64,000 nucleotides of DNA from Heterohyrax brucei (GCA_028571685.1 CM053146.1:19069431-19133430); one strand, 5' to 3'. Counted from the first letter of the stretch, positions 35,130 to 47,543 are shown. Notes: generated by a model not told the origin, from the sequence alone. Numbers and translations are program-made.

Positions 35130-35325
35130 CTCAGGAGTACTAATGATGCACTGGTTAAGTGCTCAGCTGCTAACTGAAAGGTCAGTGATTTGAATCCACC
35201 AGCCACTAAATGAGAAGATGGGACAGTCTGCTTCTGTAAAGATTTACAGCCTTGGAAACTCTAGGGGGCACTTCTGCTCTGTCTTGTAGGGTCTCTGTGA
35301 GTTGGAATTGACTCAATGGCAATGG
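35130..35325 (+). mobile_element. AfroSINE long-body variant
   Basis: 'gtactaatgatgcactggtt', 'cagctgctaactgaaaggtc', 'ttacagccttggaaactc' and a tail 'gagttggaattgactcaatg' are all present. Confidence 0.9.
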
Positions 35326-35610
35326 ATTTACATGTTCTGAAAGTTCCTTTCTGTAAGCAAGTGGCTAGGTCTTTTTTCCAAGTGTTACCACAGTAGAGCT
35401 TCTGAGGAAGGAGTGTTTCAGAAATGTGTGTTTGAGGCTGGGAGGTGAGAGAGACACTTTCATCTGTGAGGTCCTGCCTGGGCTCCTGGGACTCTGGCCA
35501 GAGCGGAGAGCCTGCAGGCCTTGGAGCCATCACTTGGCATTGGGTCTTCCTCCAGCAGCCCACCTGTGCCTATTCTGGACTCACTGGACCCTTGTGCTCT
35601 GCCATTGCAG

Positions 35611-35721
35611 CCCAAGGGAGCTGACCGGAAACAGAAGACTGACCGGGAGAAGATGGAGAAAAGAACTGCCCAAGAGAAGGAGAAATACCAGCCGTCTTAT
35701 GAAACCACCATCCTCACGGAG
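35611..35721 (+). CDS. TFCP2L1: TFCP2L1 exon 7 (end of DNA-binding region)
   Basis: The 111-nt exon is 37 codons, phase 0 at both ends (about residues 220-256, [18 protein letters not shown]... ending TTILTE). The acceptor is 'gccattgcag' and the donor 'gtgagt'. The Lys/Arg/Glu-rich stretch is shared by all CP2 proteins; [12 protein letters not shown] is the TFCP2L1 form. In UBP1 an extra 36-residue alternative exon (LBP-1b form) follows here. No similar exon was found in the 2.6-kb intron 7. Confidence 0.97.
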
Positions 35722-38357
35722 GTGAGTGGCTGGGCTGTTGGGACAGAGCCCCCACTGCCTCCTGTGAAGAGTGAAGCATTGCACGTGGTTGCGGTTGTGT
35801 TGGGTTAGTTCTCTTTTGAGCTCCAGTTAAGTTGCGATGTGTTCCCTGTATGTGAAGCTTGTGTTTGTCTGATGAGGCCTGGTGGCTGGAGAGGTGCTTC
35901 AGAAATCGTATCTAACTCTGTGCTGTGTTCAGATCCACTTTTAAAAATTAGGTTGATTTTGTCATTTTGAATAGGTGATATAGTCAGCTGGTTCCAAGTT
36001 AAAAAGATACAAGGGTATACACCAGAAAGCATCCTTCCCACTGCTGTGTCTGGCCACTCAGTCTTTCTCCCAGGGGAATCCAGTATTTCTAGCTCCTGTG
36101 TCCATTCGTCTGGTTTTTCTCTGTCCAAAGAGCCAGCTCATCTGTGTGTTTGACTCACAGCTGCTCTTTTACATCAGTGATGCATGTAGAGAGTATTCTG
36201 CAGTTTGATTTTTTTCCATTTTATAGCATGCCTTGGAGTCTACTTCCTACTAGTTCACAAAGAGCTTTCTGGTTCTTTATCCAGCTGTGCAGCTTTTGTT
36301 GCACAGCTGTGCATGTGGGATTTTGTGCAGGGTTAAGAATATACACAGGACTTGAGTCTAAGAAGTGGAGTCACTGGGCAGAAGGTAGGTGCACTTGTAC
36401 TTTATTTTTCTATAGCCATTAGATTCCTCTTAAACTTGACACCTACACCAGCTGTCTTCCACTGTCTGTACATCAGGGGCACTTCTGTGATGTACTGTCA
36501 CAGGTTCCTCTTTTCCCATCACCAGTCACAACCAGTACCTCATCATTTGCTAGGCTCCATTTTTTTTCCCAAACAAATTTTCCCCCACTGTGTTCTGCAG
36601 TCAGGCCAACTAATAGATGTTATTGTTTGTTCACTAAATAACTTCAGTTACTCAGAAGGCTCTCTGCGGGTGGGGGTTAAGCCTATGCTTAGGGTGAGGC
36701 CTTGGGCACAGAGCGTCTTATGAGAACAGTGGCTGTCCTTGCTGATTCACTCTGTATACATGTGTTGGTATGCATGAGAGTGTGTACATGCATGTGTACT
36801 TGCACATGCATGGATATGTGCATGTGTGTGTGAGTATTGTAGATGTGCACATATACATGTGTGAGCATGTAATGGGCCATGTCCAGAAGAATAGTTGCAA
36901 TAAGTATGGTATAAGAGCTACTTTTGGGGGCAGACAGATGTGTGCTGCATTTTATGTGACTCAGAGGATGCCAGTGGCAAGAGAGACCAGCTGTAGGATG
37001 TCTTCTGCTCCTGTTGGCCCCAGCATGGGGCTTCTGATTGCCAGGCAAACAAAGGAGCACCAGGGTGTGAACGTACATTTTTGGAGTTAGACGCCAGACC
37101 AGCTTATTACTATCCTGTTGCCTACACACTCTTCTCCCTGGGCCTTTGCCTGTTCTAGGGACTCTGGAAAGCTCCCCTCTCGTATCACCCTCCATCCGGT
37201 TACTGCCTTGGCATTCATCACTGAGCCTCCTCCTGTCCTGTGCTCCAACTCCTCCCTGACCTCCCTGGAGGAGGTGAGGTCCTAGTGTACCTCATGCAAT
37301 GCTCCAGTTACTGTGCGTTGGTTGGTGGAAATTCCCGCCTGGCCAGTGACCTTGTCCAGAGTCACGTGGGAAGTGATGGCGTACAGAGCACCCACCTCTA
37401 TCAGCTCATCAGCACCAACAGATTCCAGCCTGCGCCTGTAACCGAGTTAAATATTTACAAGCTCTCTGGTTAGGTGGGTGACAGTAAATCTTAGGAATGT
37501 TTCAAATTTTCTAAAGAGGCATCACTGCAGGGCAAGGGAGAAAGGAATTCTTCATCCACAGATTGCTCCCAACAGGCAAACCTGGCTATCTGTGGCTTTC
37601 TTTGGAGGACTCTCATGTGTTCATTTTTTTTACTTCCTCACAAGATATTCCTGGAGGACAAGGATCGCATCTTGGAGTGTCTCCCATGGTTCCTAGCAGA
37701 GTGTCCTAAGTTAATAAGTGTGGGATCGTGCTGAAGAGAAGCTGCCTGTGGTGGCTGTGTGAGGTGCCTCTTCTGTCTGCCAAGGCTCCTGTCAGTGTTG
37801 GACACCAGTAGAGAGCCTGGGTCCTAGCTGCAAGAAGCACGTTTTCATAGCAGTTCTTACTGTTTTTTGTTTGAGAGTTGTTTGTGGTCCATGCTCTGGG
37901 CAACATGTGTTTCTACACATCTTTGCCTGTACCAAGAAAACCCGCTTCTGACCAATGGGCCGGTTTTTTTGTTTGTTTGTTTTGTTTTTGTTTTTTCCTC
38001 TGTTTTATTGTGATCCCAGAAATCTTGTGACTGATGATGTTTTGGCTGAATGTCAAGAGACTCAGAGAAAACACATTGCACACTTGACTTACTCTGGGAG
38101 GACTTACTGAACAGTAGGTCTCTTCTCTGCCATATCTGGTTTTGTCTGGGTGGCCTGAGTCCTCACTGTCACCATGCCTGGCTCACTGTGGACTGGGTTG
38201 GTGTAGGTTGCATATAGAAGGGTATGTGGTTTGTTGTTGTTTTGACGTCACTGGATACTTGCCTAGGAGGGCCAGAGGAATACAGTCAGCCTTCTGCCTG
38301 GTCCTGGAATCTCCGAGTCCTGCCCTCAAGTCACTGCTGCCTGTGCTCTCTCCTTAG
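35722..38357 (+). other. TFCP2L1: Intron 7
   Basis: Mostly unique-looking. At 36,755-36,880 there is a degenerate alternating purine-pyrimidine tract of 'tgtgcatgtgtg'-type units. A T/G-rich '(gttt)n' stretch lies at 37,968-37,996. No young LINE or complete SINE is recognised, unlike the neighbouring introns. Confidence 0.6.
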
Positions 38358-38449
38358 TGTTCTCCATGGCCTGATGTGGCCTACCAAGTGAACAGTGCCC
38401 CGTCCCCAAGCTACAATGGCTCTCCTAACAGCTTCAGCCTCGGCGAAGG
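38358..38449 (+). CDS. TFCP2L1: TFCP2L1 exon 8 (linker after DNA-binding domain)
   Basis: The 92-nt exon encodes about residues 257-286 (CSPWPDVAYQVNSAPSPSYN, then GSPNSFSLGE) plus two bases of Gly287. The acceptor is 'ctctccttag' and the donor 'gtacgt'. CSPWPD opens the Ser/Pro/Asn-rich linker between the DNA-binding and SAM-like domains in all paralogues. The linker is the least conserved part, as expected. Exons 8 and 9 together are 141 nt and keep frame. Confidence 0.96.
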
Positions 38450-39924
38450 GTACGTCCAGCCTTTCTCTCTTTGGATTCCCTGGAATGATGATGGCGACAA
38501 GTTCTATTCCTGAATTTCCTCTCTGCCTTCCTTCTTTTCTCTAGCTTGGTAATAATTTGGGTCCCATGGGGGCTAACCAGTATTGCAGTAATGACCATTC
38601 CTAGTATCTTTTTCCTAAATTTTATTTATTTATTGTTTTGAAAAAATACATGTAGCAAAACACAATAATTCAACAGTTTCTACTTATAGTATTTAGTGAC
38701 ATTATTTACATTCTCTTGTTGTACAGTCATTCTCACCCTCCTTTTCCAAGTTGTTCGTCCCTATTGAAAGATCATGTGATGCTAAAACTGTCCTTTACTA
38801 GTTAAGCTAAATTATTATTTGGTTTTAATAAGACTTCAAGGGACAGTTTGGTTTGAAGTTTAAAGATTAACTTAGGGAAATAGTTTTGGAGGTTCATCTA
38901 GCCTTTATTGGCTCCAGAAAGTCTGGAGTCCATGAGCATTTTAAATTCTGTTCTGCATTTTCTCCCTTTTGATCAGGGTTCATCTGTATGCACTGTTACT
39001 TCTTCTGGTCCCATAGCAAAGGAGTTAGTTGTTGATGGAGGTAATTAGCCACACATCCATACAATTACCTTCTACTGTTCCAGATTCCCCTTCCTCTGTT
39101 GATCCTGGTGAATAGAGGCTGACTGTTGTACTTTGAGTGGCACCATGCCAGCTTTTATGACATCAGGCAGTATGCAACAAACTGGGAGGTAGAACAAAAG
39201 CACTAAATACATTATTAGGCAAATTACCTGGGTTGTCCCATGAAACTGTGATCTTAACCTCCAAACCAGGGAACCAAATCCTGTTAGGTGTTTGGTTATT
39301 CATAACCAGCCTCAGCAGCCACTCTTTTTTGTCTTTGTTACCAATTCTTCTTTTTATAGGTGTACAACTTACTGATGTCAATTACAATAAGCTATGCCAT
39401 GCTAGTGCAATGCTAATTTTCCATCACTTTTAGCCCCTCTTCTGTCCCTCTGTCCCACCCCCGGTAAACACTAAGAAACCTTGGGCTCTGTGTATTTGTG
39501 TTTTCTTGTCTTTTTATATAATGTCCTTCTGTGATTGGCTTTTTTTGCTTAGCTTAATATCTGTGGTTCCATCTGGACTGTAGCATGTATGAAGACTTCA
39601 TTTCTCCTGCTGGCTGGGTAATATTGCATTGTATGTATGTACCACATTTCATTTATTCATTCATCTGTTAATGAGCCTTTAGATTGTTTGCACCTTTTCT
39701 TTTGGCTGTTGTGAATAGTACTTCTGTGAACATTGGTGTACCGGTCTCTTTTTGAATCTCTGCTTTTGAGTTTTGAGTATATACCTAGGGAGGGATATAC
39801 TCAGGAATGGAATTGCTGGGTAATACGGTGGTTGTATTTTTAGTTTTCCACAGTGGTTATACCATATTGCATTCCCACCAGCAGTGGATAAGGGTTCCAG
39901 TTACCTTACATCCTCACTGTCGTT

Positions 39925-40378
39925 GGTTGCATTGTGTCCCCCCCCCCCACCCAAATGTGTGTATCACTTTAGCTCAGCCATGAGTCCAGTATGGTGTGAT
40001 TCCTGTCATGTGTTAGGAATGCTTCTCTGTGATGGCAGTAAGGGAGAATGGGCAGCTGCTGTGTTGGCGAGGCAGGACTCGGTCAACAAGCGTGGACTGT
40101 GTTGAGGTCATCACTTGAGTGATAAAAGTGAGCAGAGTGTTAGGAACCTCATACCACCAAGAAAGCAGCACTGAGACCAGTGCACGTCCTTTGGACTGTA
40201 GGTTCCAATGCCAAGATGTTCTCATATTGAATTTGGACTCTTAGCCTACTGAACTGTGGTAATTCCTCATGTTGAATTTGGATTTCTAGCTTCCCAGACT
40301 GTGACAATAAAATTTCTGTTTCTGAAGCCATCTACTCTTGGTATTTTCTGTTAGAGCAGCACCAGGTGACTGAGACAC
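39925..40378 (+). mobile_element. LTR-like or unclassified retroelement inserted in old L1
   Basis: It begins 'ggttgcattgtgtcccccc' and ends with 'gactgtgacaataaaatttc', 'ttagagcagcaccaggtgac'. It carries a polyadenylation-type AATAAA near its end, as in mammalian LTR-type repeats. Family is not assigned. Confidence 0.45.
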
Positions 40379-40876
40379 TCACCAACTCTGGTTATTTTCT
40401 GTTTTTCGAGTTTGATGCTTATTTTAGTTATTAGATTTCTTGTTGGATACATGTGATTACCAAAGATATTTTTCCAGTTGGTACCTGTCTTTTTACTTTT
40501 TTGATAAGGTATTTTAGTAAACAGATGTTTTTATGAGGTCTAACTTGTTCTTTTTTGTGTGTTTTGCTGTATGTGCTTTTGTTACTGGGTAATTTTTGTT
40601 GCAAGTTAAACCTGGCAGCATTGCTCCTGTTTGATCTTGTAGGAACTTAATGGTTTTAATTTGCACATTTTGAATTTGTTTTTGGGTGTAGTGTGAGGCA
40701 CAGATACTGTTTCATTTTTCTGCATTTTGAAATCCAGTTTTCTCAGCACCATTTATTGAAGAGATTTTTCTTTCCCCATTGAATGGAATTAGCATTTTGT
40801 TAAAATTCAGTTAAACATAAATGTGTGGGCTTATTTCTGGACTCTCAGTTCTATTCCATTTGATCTCTCTGTCTAT

Positions 40877-40985
40877 TCAGGCACTCCTTGGAAACTATAT
40901 GGGGCAGTTCTGCTCTGTCCTATAGGGTCATTATGAGTCAAAATTGACTCGAATGTAGTGGGTTTGGTTTTTTGGGGTTTTTGTT
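40877..40985 (+). mobile_element. AfroSINE 3' part
   Basis: 'ctccttggaaactatatggg', 'cctatagggtcattatgagt' and the typical 'gtgggtttggttttttgg' end are present. It lacks the head. Confidence 0.88.
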
Positions 40986-41351
40986 ACTGTGAGTTTCTGA
41001 GTATTACCTTTACTGTATTGTGTAAGTTTTGGAATGTGTGCTTTCATTTTCATTTGACTCTGAAGAAATTTGTGATTTCTTTCTTACCCCACTAGTCATT
41101 TAATAGTATGTTGTTAAATTTCTGTGTGTTTGTCTATTTGCCTTTTTTTAATTATTATTTTTATGTTGCTGATTTATAGCTTCACTCCATTACAGTCACA
41201 AATATTCTGTATAATGTGTCTTTTAAATTTATCAAAACTTGCTTTGAGAACTAAGATGTAGTCTCTTCTGGAAAATGTTCCGTATTCACTAGAGTGGAAT
41301 GTGTGTCGTGCTGTTTTGGAGTGGAGTACTATTATAGTAAGCCAATAAGAA

Positions 41352-41515
41352 AAAACCAAACCCACTGCCATCCAGTTGATTCTGGCTCATGGCGACCCTA
41401 TAGACATTGTAGAACTGGCCCATAGAGTTTCCAAGGAGCCCCTGGTGGATTTGAACTGCCATTCTTCTGTTTAGTAGCTGTAGCATTTAACCACTACCCC
41501 ACCAGGGTTTCCATT
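41352..41515 (-). mobile_element. AfroSINE, antisense
   Basis: 'aaccaaacccactgccatcc' at the left is the reversed tail and 'ccactaccccaccagggttt' at the right the reversed head. Confidence 0.9.
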
Positions 41516-42226
41516 ATCGTAGTGGTACACTCTATTTCTCTCTTCAGTTCTTTCAGTATTTGCTTTATATATTTAGGTGCCCTAATATTGGGTGCATGTA
41601 TTTATTATTGTTAAATTGTCTTAATTGACCACTTTATTACCATAAAATGTCAATCTTTATCTTTTCTGATAGATCTTTGTCTTTGAGTGTACTTTGTCTG
41701 ATATTAAGATCACCACCCCAGCCCTTGTTTGTTATTTGCATGGAATATTTTTTTCCATCCCTTCACTCTCAACATATTTGTGTCTTTGGACTCAGGTGTA
41801 TATATCCTGCAAACAGCATATAGTTGGATCATCTTTCCTTAAAAAAAAAAAAAAATTCATTCTTCAACTCTCTGCCTTTTGATTGGAAAATTTAGTCCAT
41901 TAACATTCATTGTAATTACTGATAAGAAGTGAATTCTACTGTTTTGTTGTTTGTTTGTTGTGTGTCTTAAGCCTTTTGTCTTTTTTCTTACTACTGCTTT
42001 TGTATTTTGTTGGTTTATTGTAACAAGCCTCTTGCATTCCCATCTCCTCTCCTTTTGGGTGTGTTTTCTAGCTTCCTTAATGGTTACCATGAATATTACA
42101 TTTAAGAGCCTGTATTTACCAGACTGTAGGGTAAGTCAATACCACCTTAATTTCAGTAATACAGAAGAAATTCTTTGCTTTTACCATTCTTCTCTCCTGT
42201 ACCTTTGCTGTTGTTGTCACTAATTA

Positions 42227-42366
42227 AACCAAAAACCTGTTACTGTCAAGTTGATTCCAACTCATAGCAACCCTATAGGACAGAGTAGAACTGCCCCATA
42301 GGGTTTCCAGGGAGCAGCTAGTGGATTTGAACTGCTGAACTGTAAACCACTGCACTACCAGGGCTT
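42227..42366 (-). mobile_element. AfroSINE, antisense, next to L1 copy C
   Basis: 'aaaacctgttactgtcaagt', 'cctataggacagagtagaac' and 'cactgcactaccagggct' are the reversed family sequence. A short deletion lies in the head. Confidence 0.9.
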
Positions 42367-42383
42367 ACTGATTCCATAGTTCT

Positions 42384-44649
42384 TTTTTTTTCTTTTTATT
42401 TAACATAACTGAGTGAAAATGTACGTTCACATATGAATTTACATGCCCACCTATATGCAGCTTCCACTGCCCTCCCTGTCCAGTGACTGTACACTATTCC
42501 TCTCTGCTCCATACATGTCTCATCCTCCCAACAGCCTCCTTTCCCCTCCTCTCCATCCAGAGGTCAGCAAGATGATATCCTATAGATGTATAGAACCATA
42601 AAGTGCTTCCAATATGTGGTCACTCTGCATTGCCAAGTCCAATCCATTCCTGTCCAAAGAGTGGACCTTTGTTATAATTTATGGGAAAGGGCAGCATCAG
42701 GGCCGGGGGCCATGCTCTCAGAGGAACCCCAAAACCGCTGGACCATCAATTTAGGTCTTTTAGTGGAGATCTCATGATGCACCCCTTTTTATTCTTGTGT
42801 TGCCAGTGAGACTCCTCTCTGTGAGCTCCATCGTGGCTACCACTGGTGGTGGCCGGGCACCATCCGGTTCTTCTGGTCCCAAGTCAATGTAGGCACCCAC
42901 TCTTGTGGGTCTCTCTGTCTTCTCAGTTGTCTTTACCGCATGTCATTTTGGTCCTCGATGAGCATCTGTTCCTGCTGAGTTGGGACCATTTGCTGTGTCC
43001 TTGAATGGCAGCTTGGCAGCTTTTAAGACCCCAGATGCCACTCACCAATGTGGGGTGCAGAGAGCTCTCTTAGCAAAATGCTAGTTGTGCCAGTTGGCCT
43101 GGAATTCGCCTAGGAGCATGGTCCCCCATCCCCCGCCCCAGCTACTCTATCCTTACAGTATTGAGTTAAGATGAAAGGAGTACTCAAGTTATGCTGAAGT
43201 CCACTTAATGTTGTTCTTGTTTCTAATTAGTGCTATCACCACTTTCTCCCAACTAGATTTCTAGTAACTATCTAAACTAAACCCTTCCCCCCTTCCCCTC
43301 CTCCCCTCCCCTTCCATGCAGCTGTCAAAGAGTCTTTTCTTCTATACACAAGTCTGTTTTTGAGATCTTATCGTAGAGGTCTCATACAGTATTTGTCCCT
43401 TTGTCACTGGCTACTTTCACTCAACATAATGTCTTCCATTTGAAACCAGGTTAGGAGATGTTTCCTGGAATCATCGTTATTCTTTATCATTGTGTAGTGC
43501 TCCATTGAGTATATGTACCATAGTTTACCTATCCATTCTTCTATTGTTGGGCATCTGGGTTGATTCCATCTTTTTGCTATCGTGGACTGTGCTGTGATAA
43601 ACATTCTGGTGCATGTGTCCGTTGGTGTGAAAGGCCTTGATTCTGTAGGATATATTCCAAGTAGTGGAATTACTGGGTCAAATGGTATATCTAGATCCAT
43701 TTTTTTAAGGAAGCGCCAGATTGCCTTCCAAAGAGGCTGGACCATTTTGCAACCCCACCAACAGTGTAAGAGGATTCCACTTTCTCCACAGCCTCTCCAG
43801 CATTTGTTGTTTTGTGTTTTCTGGATCATGACCAATCTTGTTGGGGTGAGATGGTATCTCATTGTTGTCTTGATTTGAATTTCTTTAATAACTAAAGATC
43901 GTGAACATATCCACATGTGTTTTTTGGCTGCCTGGATCCCCTCTTTAGTGAAGTGTCTGTCCATCTCCTTTGCCCATCGCTTAATTGGATGGTTTATCTT
44001 CTTCTTATTGATATTTTGTAGTATCTTATAGATTATGGAGATCAGGCGTTGGTCTGACATAGAGTTGCCAAATATTTTTCCCCATTCTGTGGGTGTTCTT
44101 TTAATTCTATTAGTAAAGTCTTTGGATGAGCAAAAGTGTTTGATTCTTAATAGTTCCCATTTATCTTATTTTCTCTTCTGTTGATTGAGGTTTCTTTGAC
44201 AGATTTTGGAGTCTGTCCTCATTGTATATTAAAACTTCCATTGTTGTTCCTACCTTTTCTTGGATCAGCTTTATCGTTTTAGGTTTGATATTTAGGTCTT
44301 TTATCCAGTTGGAGTTGGTTTTTTTTATAAGGTGTAAGATATGGATCTTATTTCAGTTTATTGCAGATGGATATCCAATTTTGCCAGCACCATTTGTTGA
44401 AGATACTGTTTTTACCCCAGTTTAATGTCTTAGGGCCTTTGTCGAATATCAACTGTTCATAGGCAGATGGTGTCATCTCTGGGGTCTCAGTTCTGTTCCA
44501 TTGATCGATCTGTCTGTTCTTGTACCAGTACCAGGCTGTTTTGACCACTGTGGCAGTGTAGTATGTTCTAAGGTCAGGTAATGAGAGGCCTCCCAGTGTG
44601 TTCTTCTTCTTTAGTAGTACCTTACTTATCCGGGCTTCTTCCCTTTCCA
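42384..44649 (-). mobile_element. 5'-truncated L1 (copy C) with 10-bp target-site duplication
   Basis: The minus strand carries a T-rich tail at left, a 3' UTR nearly identical in order to copy A, an ORF2 C-terminal open frame (43,404-44,060, blocks MSDQRLISIIYKILQNIN and DPVIPLLGIYP) and a broken upstream piece (44,348-44,650). The 10-bp duplication 'ccatagttct' is at 42,374-42,383 and 44,650-44,659. A G-rich (L1 sense) tract lies at 43,285-43,316. Antisense to TFCP2L1. Confidence 0.93.
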
Positions 44650-44869
44650 CCATAGTTCTATTTCATGTGCCCCATGACACAATTTTAACCTTTCCTTTTA
44701 TAAATTTGTCATTAAAAACCATGAAAAAAGAAAACATTGAAAATTATTAACTGTGAATACCTTTATTACTAGCCCTTATACTTGTCCATGCATTTCCCCT
44801 TTTATTGATCTTCCTGTTTATGTGTAGCTTAGAATTATTTTCTAGTATCTCTTCTGTTCATTCCTAGCA

Positions 44870-46050
44870 TTTGTATGGTTTTTGTGCCTGGAAACACTGC
44901 TGTAAGTGTCTTGTGGGGCGGCAGCTCAGAACCTTCTGCTCTGCCCTACCTGCTAAAAACAGGGCTGGCCTGAGATGTGGTAGGAGGGCCTTGGAGCCCA
45001 CCTGCCATCCTCCCCCAGGGCAGAACTCCCTCCCCCACCCCTAGGATAGATAGGGCCTTGGGAAAAAAGAGCTGCTTGGGTGGTTGCAGTCCCTGGGAGA
45101 GGCTGTCTTGGTTCTCCTTCCTCTCTTTTCCTCATTTACCATATGGCAGTGGTCAGATTAGGTTCTTCTTGTGCTGGATTTCGTGCCTGTAACACAGAAA
45201 CTGATGTCCTTGCTGGCCACCCAGCACGGAAAACATACAGGCTCGTTTACTTGATGTCGTGGGAAGGTGTGCTCAAAGGACTGGCAAGCCACCTCTTGGC
45301 TTGTCCCAGGTGTGTCCTTTTAACAAGGCAGGGATAAGCTGGGTGGTCTGCCAGGCAAGTTTGGGCCTTGCAGTTTCTGCCCACAGGTTCATCAGAGTTC
45401 ACACTTAGTGGACAGAGAACTTTTCTCAGGGGAAAGTGAAATGGTCCATGAACTTGATTTTACCAAAATGAAGCGAGGCAGGCCTCCCTGAGAGGCTGAG
45501 AAATAGAAAAGGTGTCATATTTAGATTCAGGCACAGTTAGTCTTTATGCTTTTCTGGAGCTCATGGTTCTCTCAGTCTCTTAACGTCAAAGGGGAGAATT
45601 CCATGCATATTTGCAGACATTTGATAAAGTGCCATGCTCTGATTGATGATCATCTCAAGAGTGTCCCTGGGTGGGTCATTTTTAAGTGCATCTTTCTCCT
45701 AGCTGATCAACAGGTGCTGAGGTTTGTGCCTGTCTGATGAGTCCGCCTATTGTGGGGAGTTTTGTGTCTCTTTCGGGGAAGAACTGAGACTGTCGGCTTA
45801 CTAATAGGTGGCAAACAATTAGTGGTGGCTCACTCTAGAATAATTGCCATGAGATGCCAGTGGTGTGTCTAGACTGTAGTTAGAGATGCATTAAGATCAT
45901 GACCCTTGGCTTGGCTGCAGCTCTGAAGTTGCTGAGTTCTCTGTCCACTAAGCGTGAACTCTGATGGAGGCTGCCCAGCACCTGTGCTCTTCTGATCAGC
46001 TTGCCCCTCCCTGCACTTAGGCTTGGAGGCAGAATCTCAGTACGACATTG
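44870..46050. other. Intron 8 unique-looking stretch
   Basis: No clear repeat or exon is recognised. The 44,660-44,860 bases before it look like the continuation of the old L1 interrupted by copy C. Confidence 0.4.
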
Positions 46051-46275
46051 TTGTTGTTAGCTTCTGTCAAGTCGTCCCTTAACTTGTTTGTTAAGCGGAG
46101 TAAATCAGCTCTGTAGGGTTTTCTTGGCTCTAATTTATTTGTGAGAATATGTATCACAAAACATATACCCATTCAACAGTTTTTACATGTGCCGTCTTCA
46201 CTATAATCTTTATGGAAGCAGATTGCCAGGCCTTTCTTCAGCAGTAATTCTGATTGGAACAAATGAATCCAGAGC
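46050..46275 (-). mobile_element. Decayed SINE pieces with a LINE 3' fragment
   Basis: 'ttgttgttagcttctgtcaa' and 'gcagattgccaggcctttct' are reversed tRNA-Gly-SINE landmarks. Between them lies 'catttcaacagtttttacatg'-like LINE 3' sequence. Confidence 0.5.
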
Positions 46276-46399
46276 TACAGGGCTTAGGTTGTCACTGCTG
46301 ATTACTTGGGGCAAGAGTATCACTTTTCAGAGCTTTCCATCCACTTAGAAGGGCTAATTAGGGACAAAGTCCCCACACCCCTTAGTGATTCTTTTCTAA

Positions 46400-47165
46400 A
46401 AAAATATTTTTTAAGTGGAAGTTTACAATCCAAGTCAACTTGCTGTATAAAACCTTGTTCACATACCTCTGTGCAACTCTGGCTACTCTCCCAACCTTGT
46501 GATAGCAAGTACAGTCCTCCTTTCTGCCCTGTACTTCCTGTACTCACTTAACCAACTCCTGTCTTCTCCTGCCCATCCTCCCATCTCACCTCTAGGAAGG
46601 AGCTGTGACAGCCTCATGGGTATGTTTAAGCCAAGAAGCACACATGTCACTCTGTGTCTTACAGTGCAGTCCGATTTTCGTCTGCAGAGTTGGCTTCAGT
46701 ACCGGTTTCACCTCTGAGCTGGTGGCAAGTCACCCCAGGGACCATGTTCTCAGGAGGCTGTTTAGGATGTGGTACCATTAAGTCTGGTCTTTTAAACAAA
46801 GTTCTAGATCCTGCACGCCCATTTTTCTCCCATTATGTCAGGGCCTCTGTGTTGTATTCCCTGTCACGGAAGTCACTGATGTTGGCCAGGCACCATGTAG
46901 TTCTCATGTTGCTGTAGTCACCTGATAGTTGGCCCCTTCTGTCTCTGGGGCTCATATTTTCTTCATGTCTTTGATGTCCTCGATCTCCTGTGTTCCAGGT
47001 GGACTGGGACCAATTGATGCACCTTCTAGGGCAGTTTGCTAGCTTTTAAGACCTAAGATGCCACTCACCAAAATGGGATGTACAACATTTTCTTAAAAAA
47101 AGAAAAAACTTGGTTATATCAGTTGACATAGATGTCCCCTGAGACCATGGTTCCCAGACTGGGAC
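46400..47165 (-). mobile_element. Old L1 3' UTR
   Basis: 'tttaagtggaagtttacaat' at the left and 'gctagcttttaagacctaag' plus 'gatgccactcaccaaaatgg' at the right are divergent versions of the 3' UTR in copies A to C. It is antisense and ends about 150 bp before exon 9. Confidence 0.7.
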
Positions 47166-47317
47166 AGGAAATTCTTGAGGACACATTTCTTTTTAAACAA
47201 GTCCTACTTAATAATTCATGACACACCTGCGAGGCAGAAACAACACTGGCAGATGATGAGAGCAGCTACAACCTTGAAGCATCATGTCGTCTCACTTTGG
47301 CTCTCCTTCTTTTGCAG

Positions 47318-47366
47318 CAATAGCTCTCCGACCCACCCAGTGGAGGCCATGCCCCTGGGCAGTGAT
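47318..47366 (+). CDS. TFCP2L1: TFCP2L1 exon 9 (linker)
   Basis: The 49-nt exon completes Gly287 and encodes about residues 288-303 (NSSPTHPVEAMPLGSD). The acceptor is 'cttcttttgcag' and the donor 'gtaagt'. This Ser/Pro linker differs from human as I recall it (NASP, EALPVGSD), as usual for linker sequence. Only 83 nt of intron separate it from exon 10. Confidence 0.94.
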
Positions 47367-47449
47367 GTAAGTGTTTGCAGCCAGGCTCTGGGGATGCCCC
47401 TCAGGGTACCCATGCAGCCACTTCAGGGCCTCTTCTCTCTGTCCTGCAG

Positions 47450-47543
47450 CACCTCCTCCCGTCTGCCTCCATCCAGGATGCCCAGCAGTGGCTCCACCGC
47501 AATCGCTTCTCCCAGTTCTGCCGGCTCTTCGCCAGCTTCTCAG
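47450..47543 (+). CDS. TFCP2L1: TFCP2L1 exon 10 (SAM-like domain, first half)
   Basis: The 94-nt exon encodes about residues 304-334 (HLLPSASIQDAQQWLHRNRF...) plus the first base of Gly335. The acceptor is 'tgtcctgcag' and the donor 'gtgagc'. IQDAQQWLHRNRFSQFCRLF is the start of the SAM-like helix bundle of CP2 proteins, thought to act in protein-protein contacts. The WLHRNRF motif is shared with TFCP2. Confidence 0.97.

Larger units (their letters stand above)
38600..42225 (-). mobile_element. Old L1, interrupted by later insertions
   Basis: The left end is a 3' UTR like those at 441 and 5,590. The right end (41,857-41,960) translates on the minus strand to the ORF2 start block ITMNVNGLNFPIKRQRV. 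Internal parts show 'cagcaccatttattgaagag' and 'ctatttaggtgccctaat'-type phrases. It is broken by an LTR-like insert (39,925-40,378) and by AfroSINEs at 40,877 and 41,352. Confidence 0.75.

Noticed and set aside
35722..38357. Alternative exon like the extra 36-residue exon of UBP1 (LBP-1b)
   Set aside because: No open 108-nt stretch with suitable splice sites and related sequence was found in intron 7.
43404..44060. 218-codon minus-strand open frame as a host gene
   Set aside because: It is the C-terminal part of L1 ORF2 in copy C, with the same DPVIPLLG block as copies A and B.
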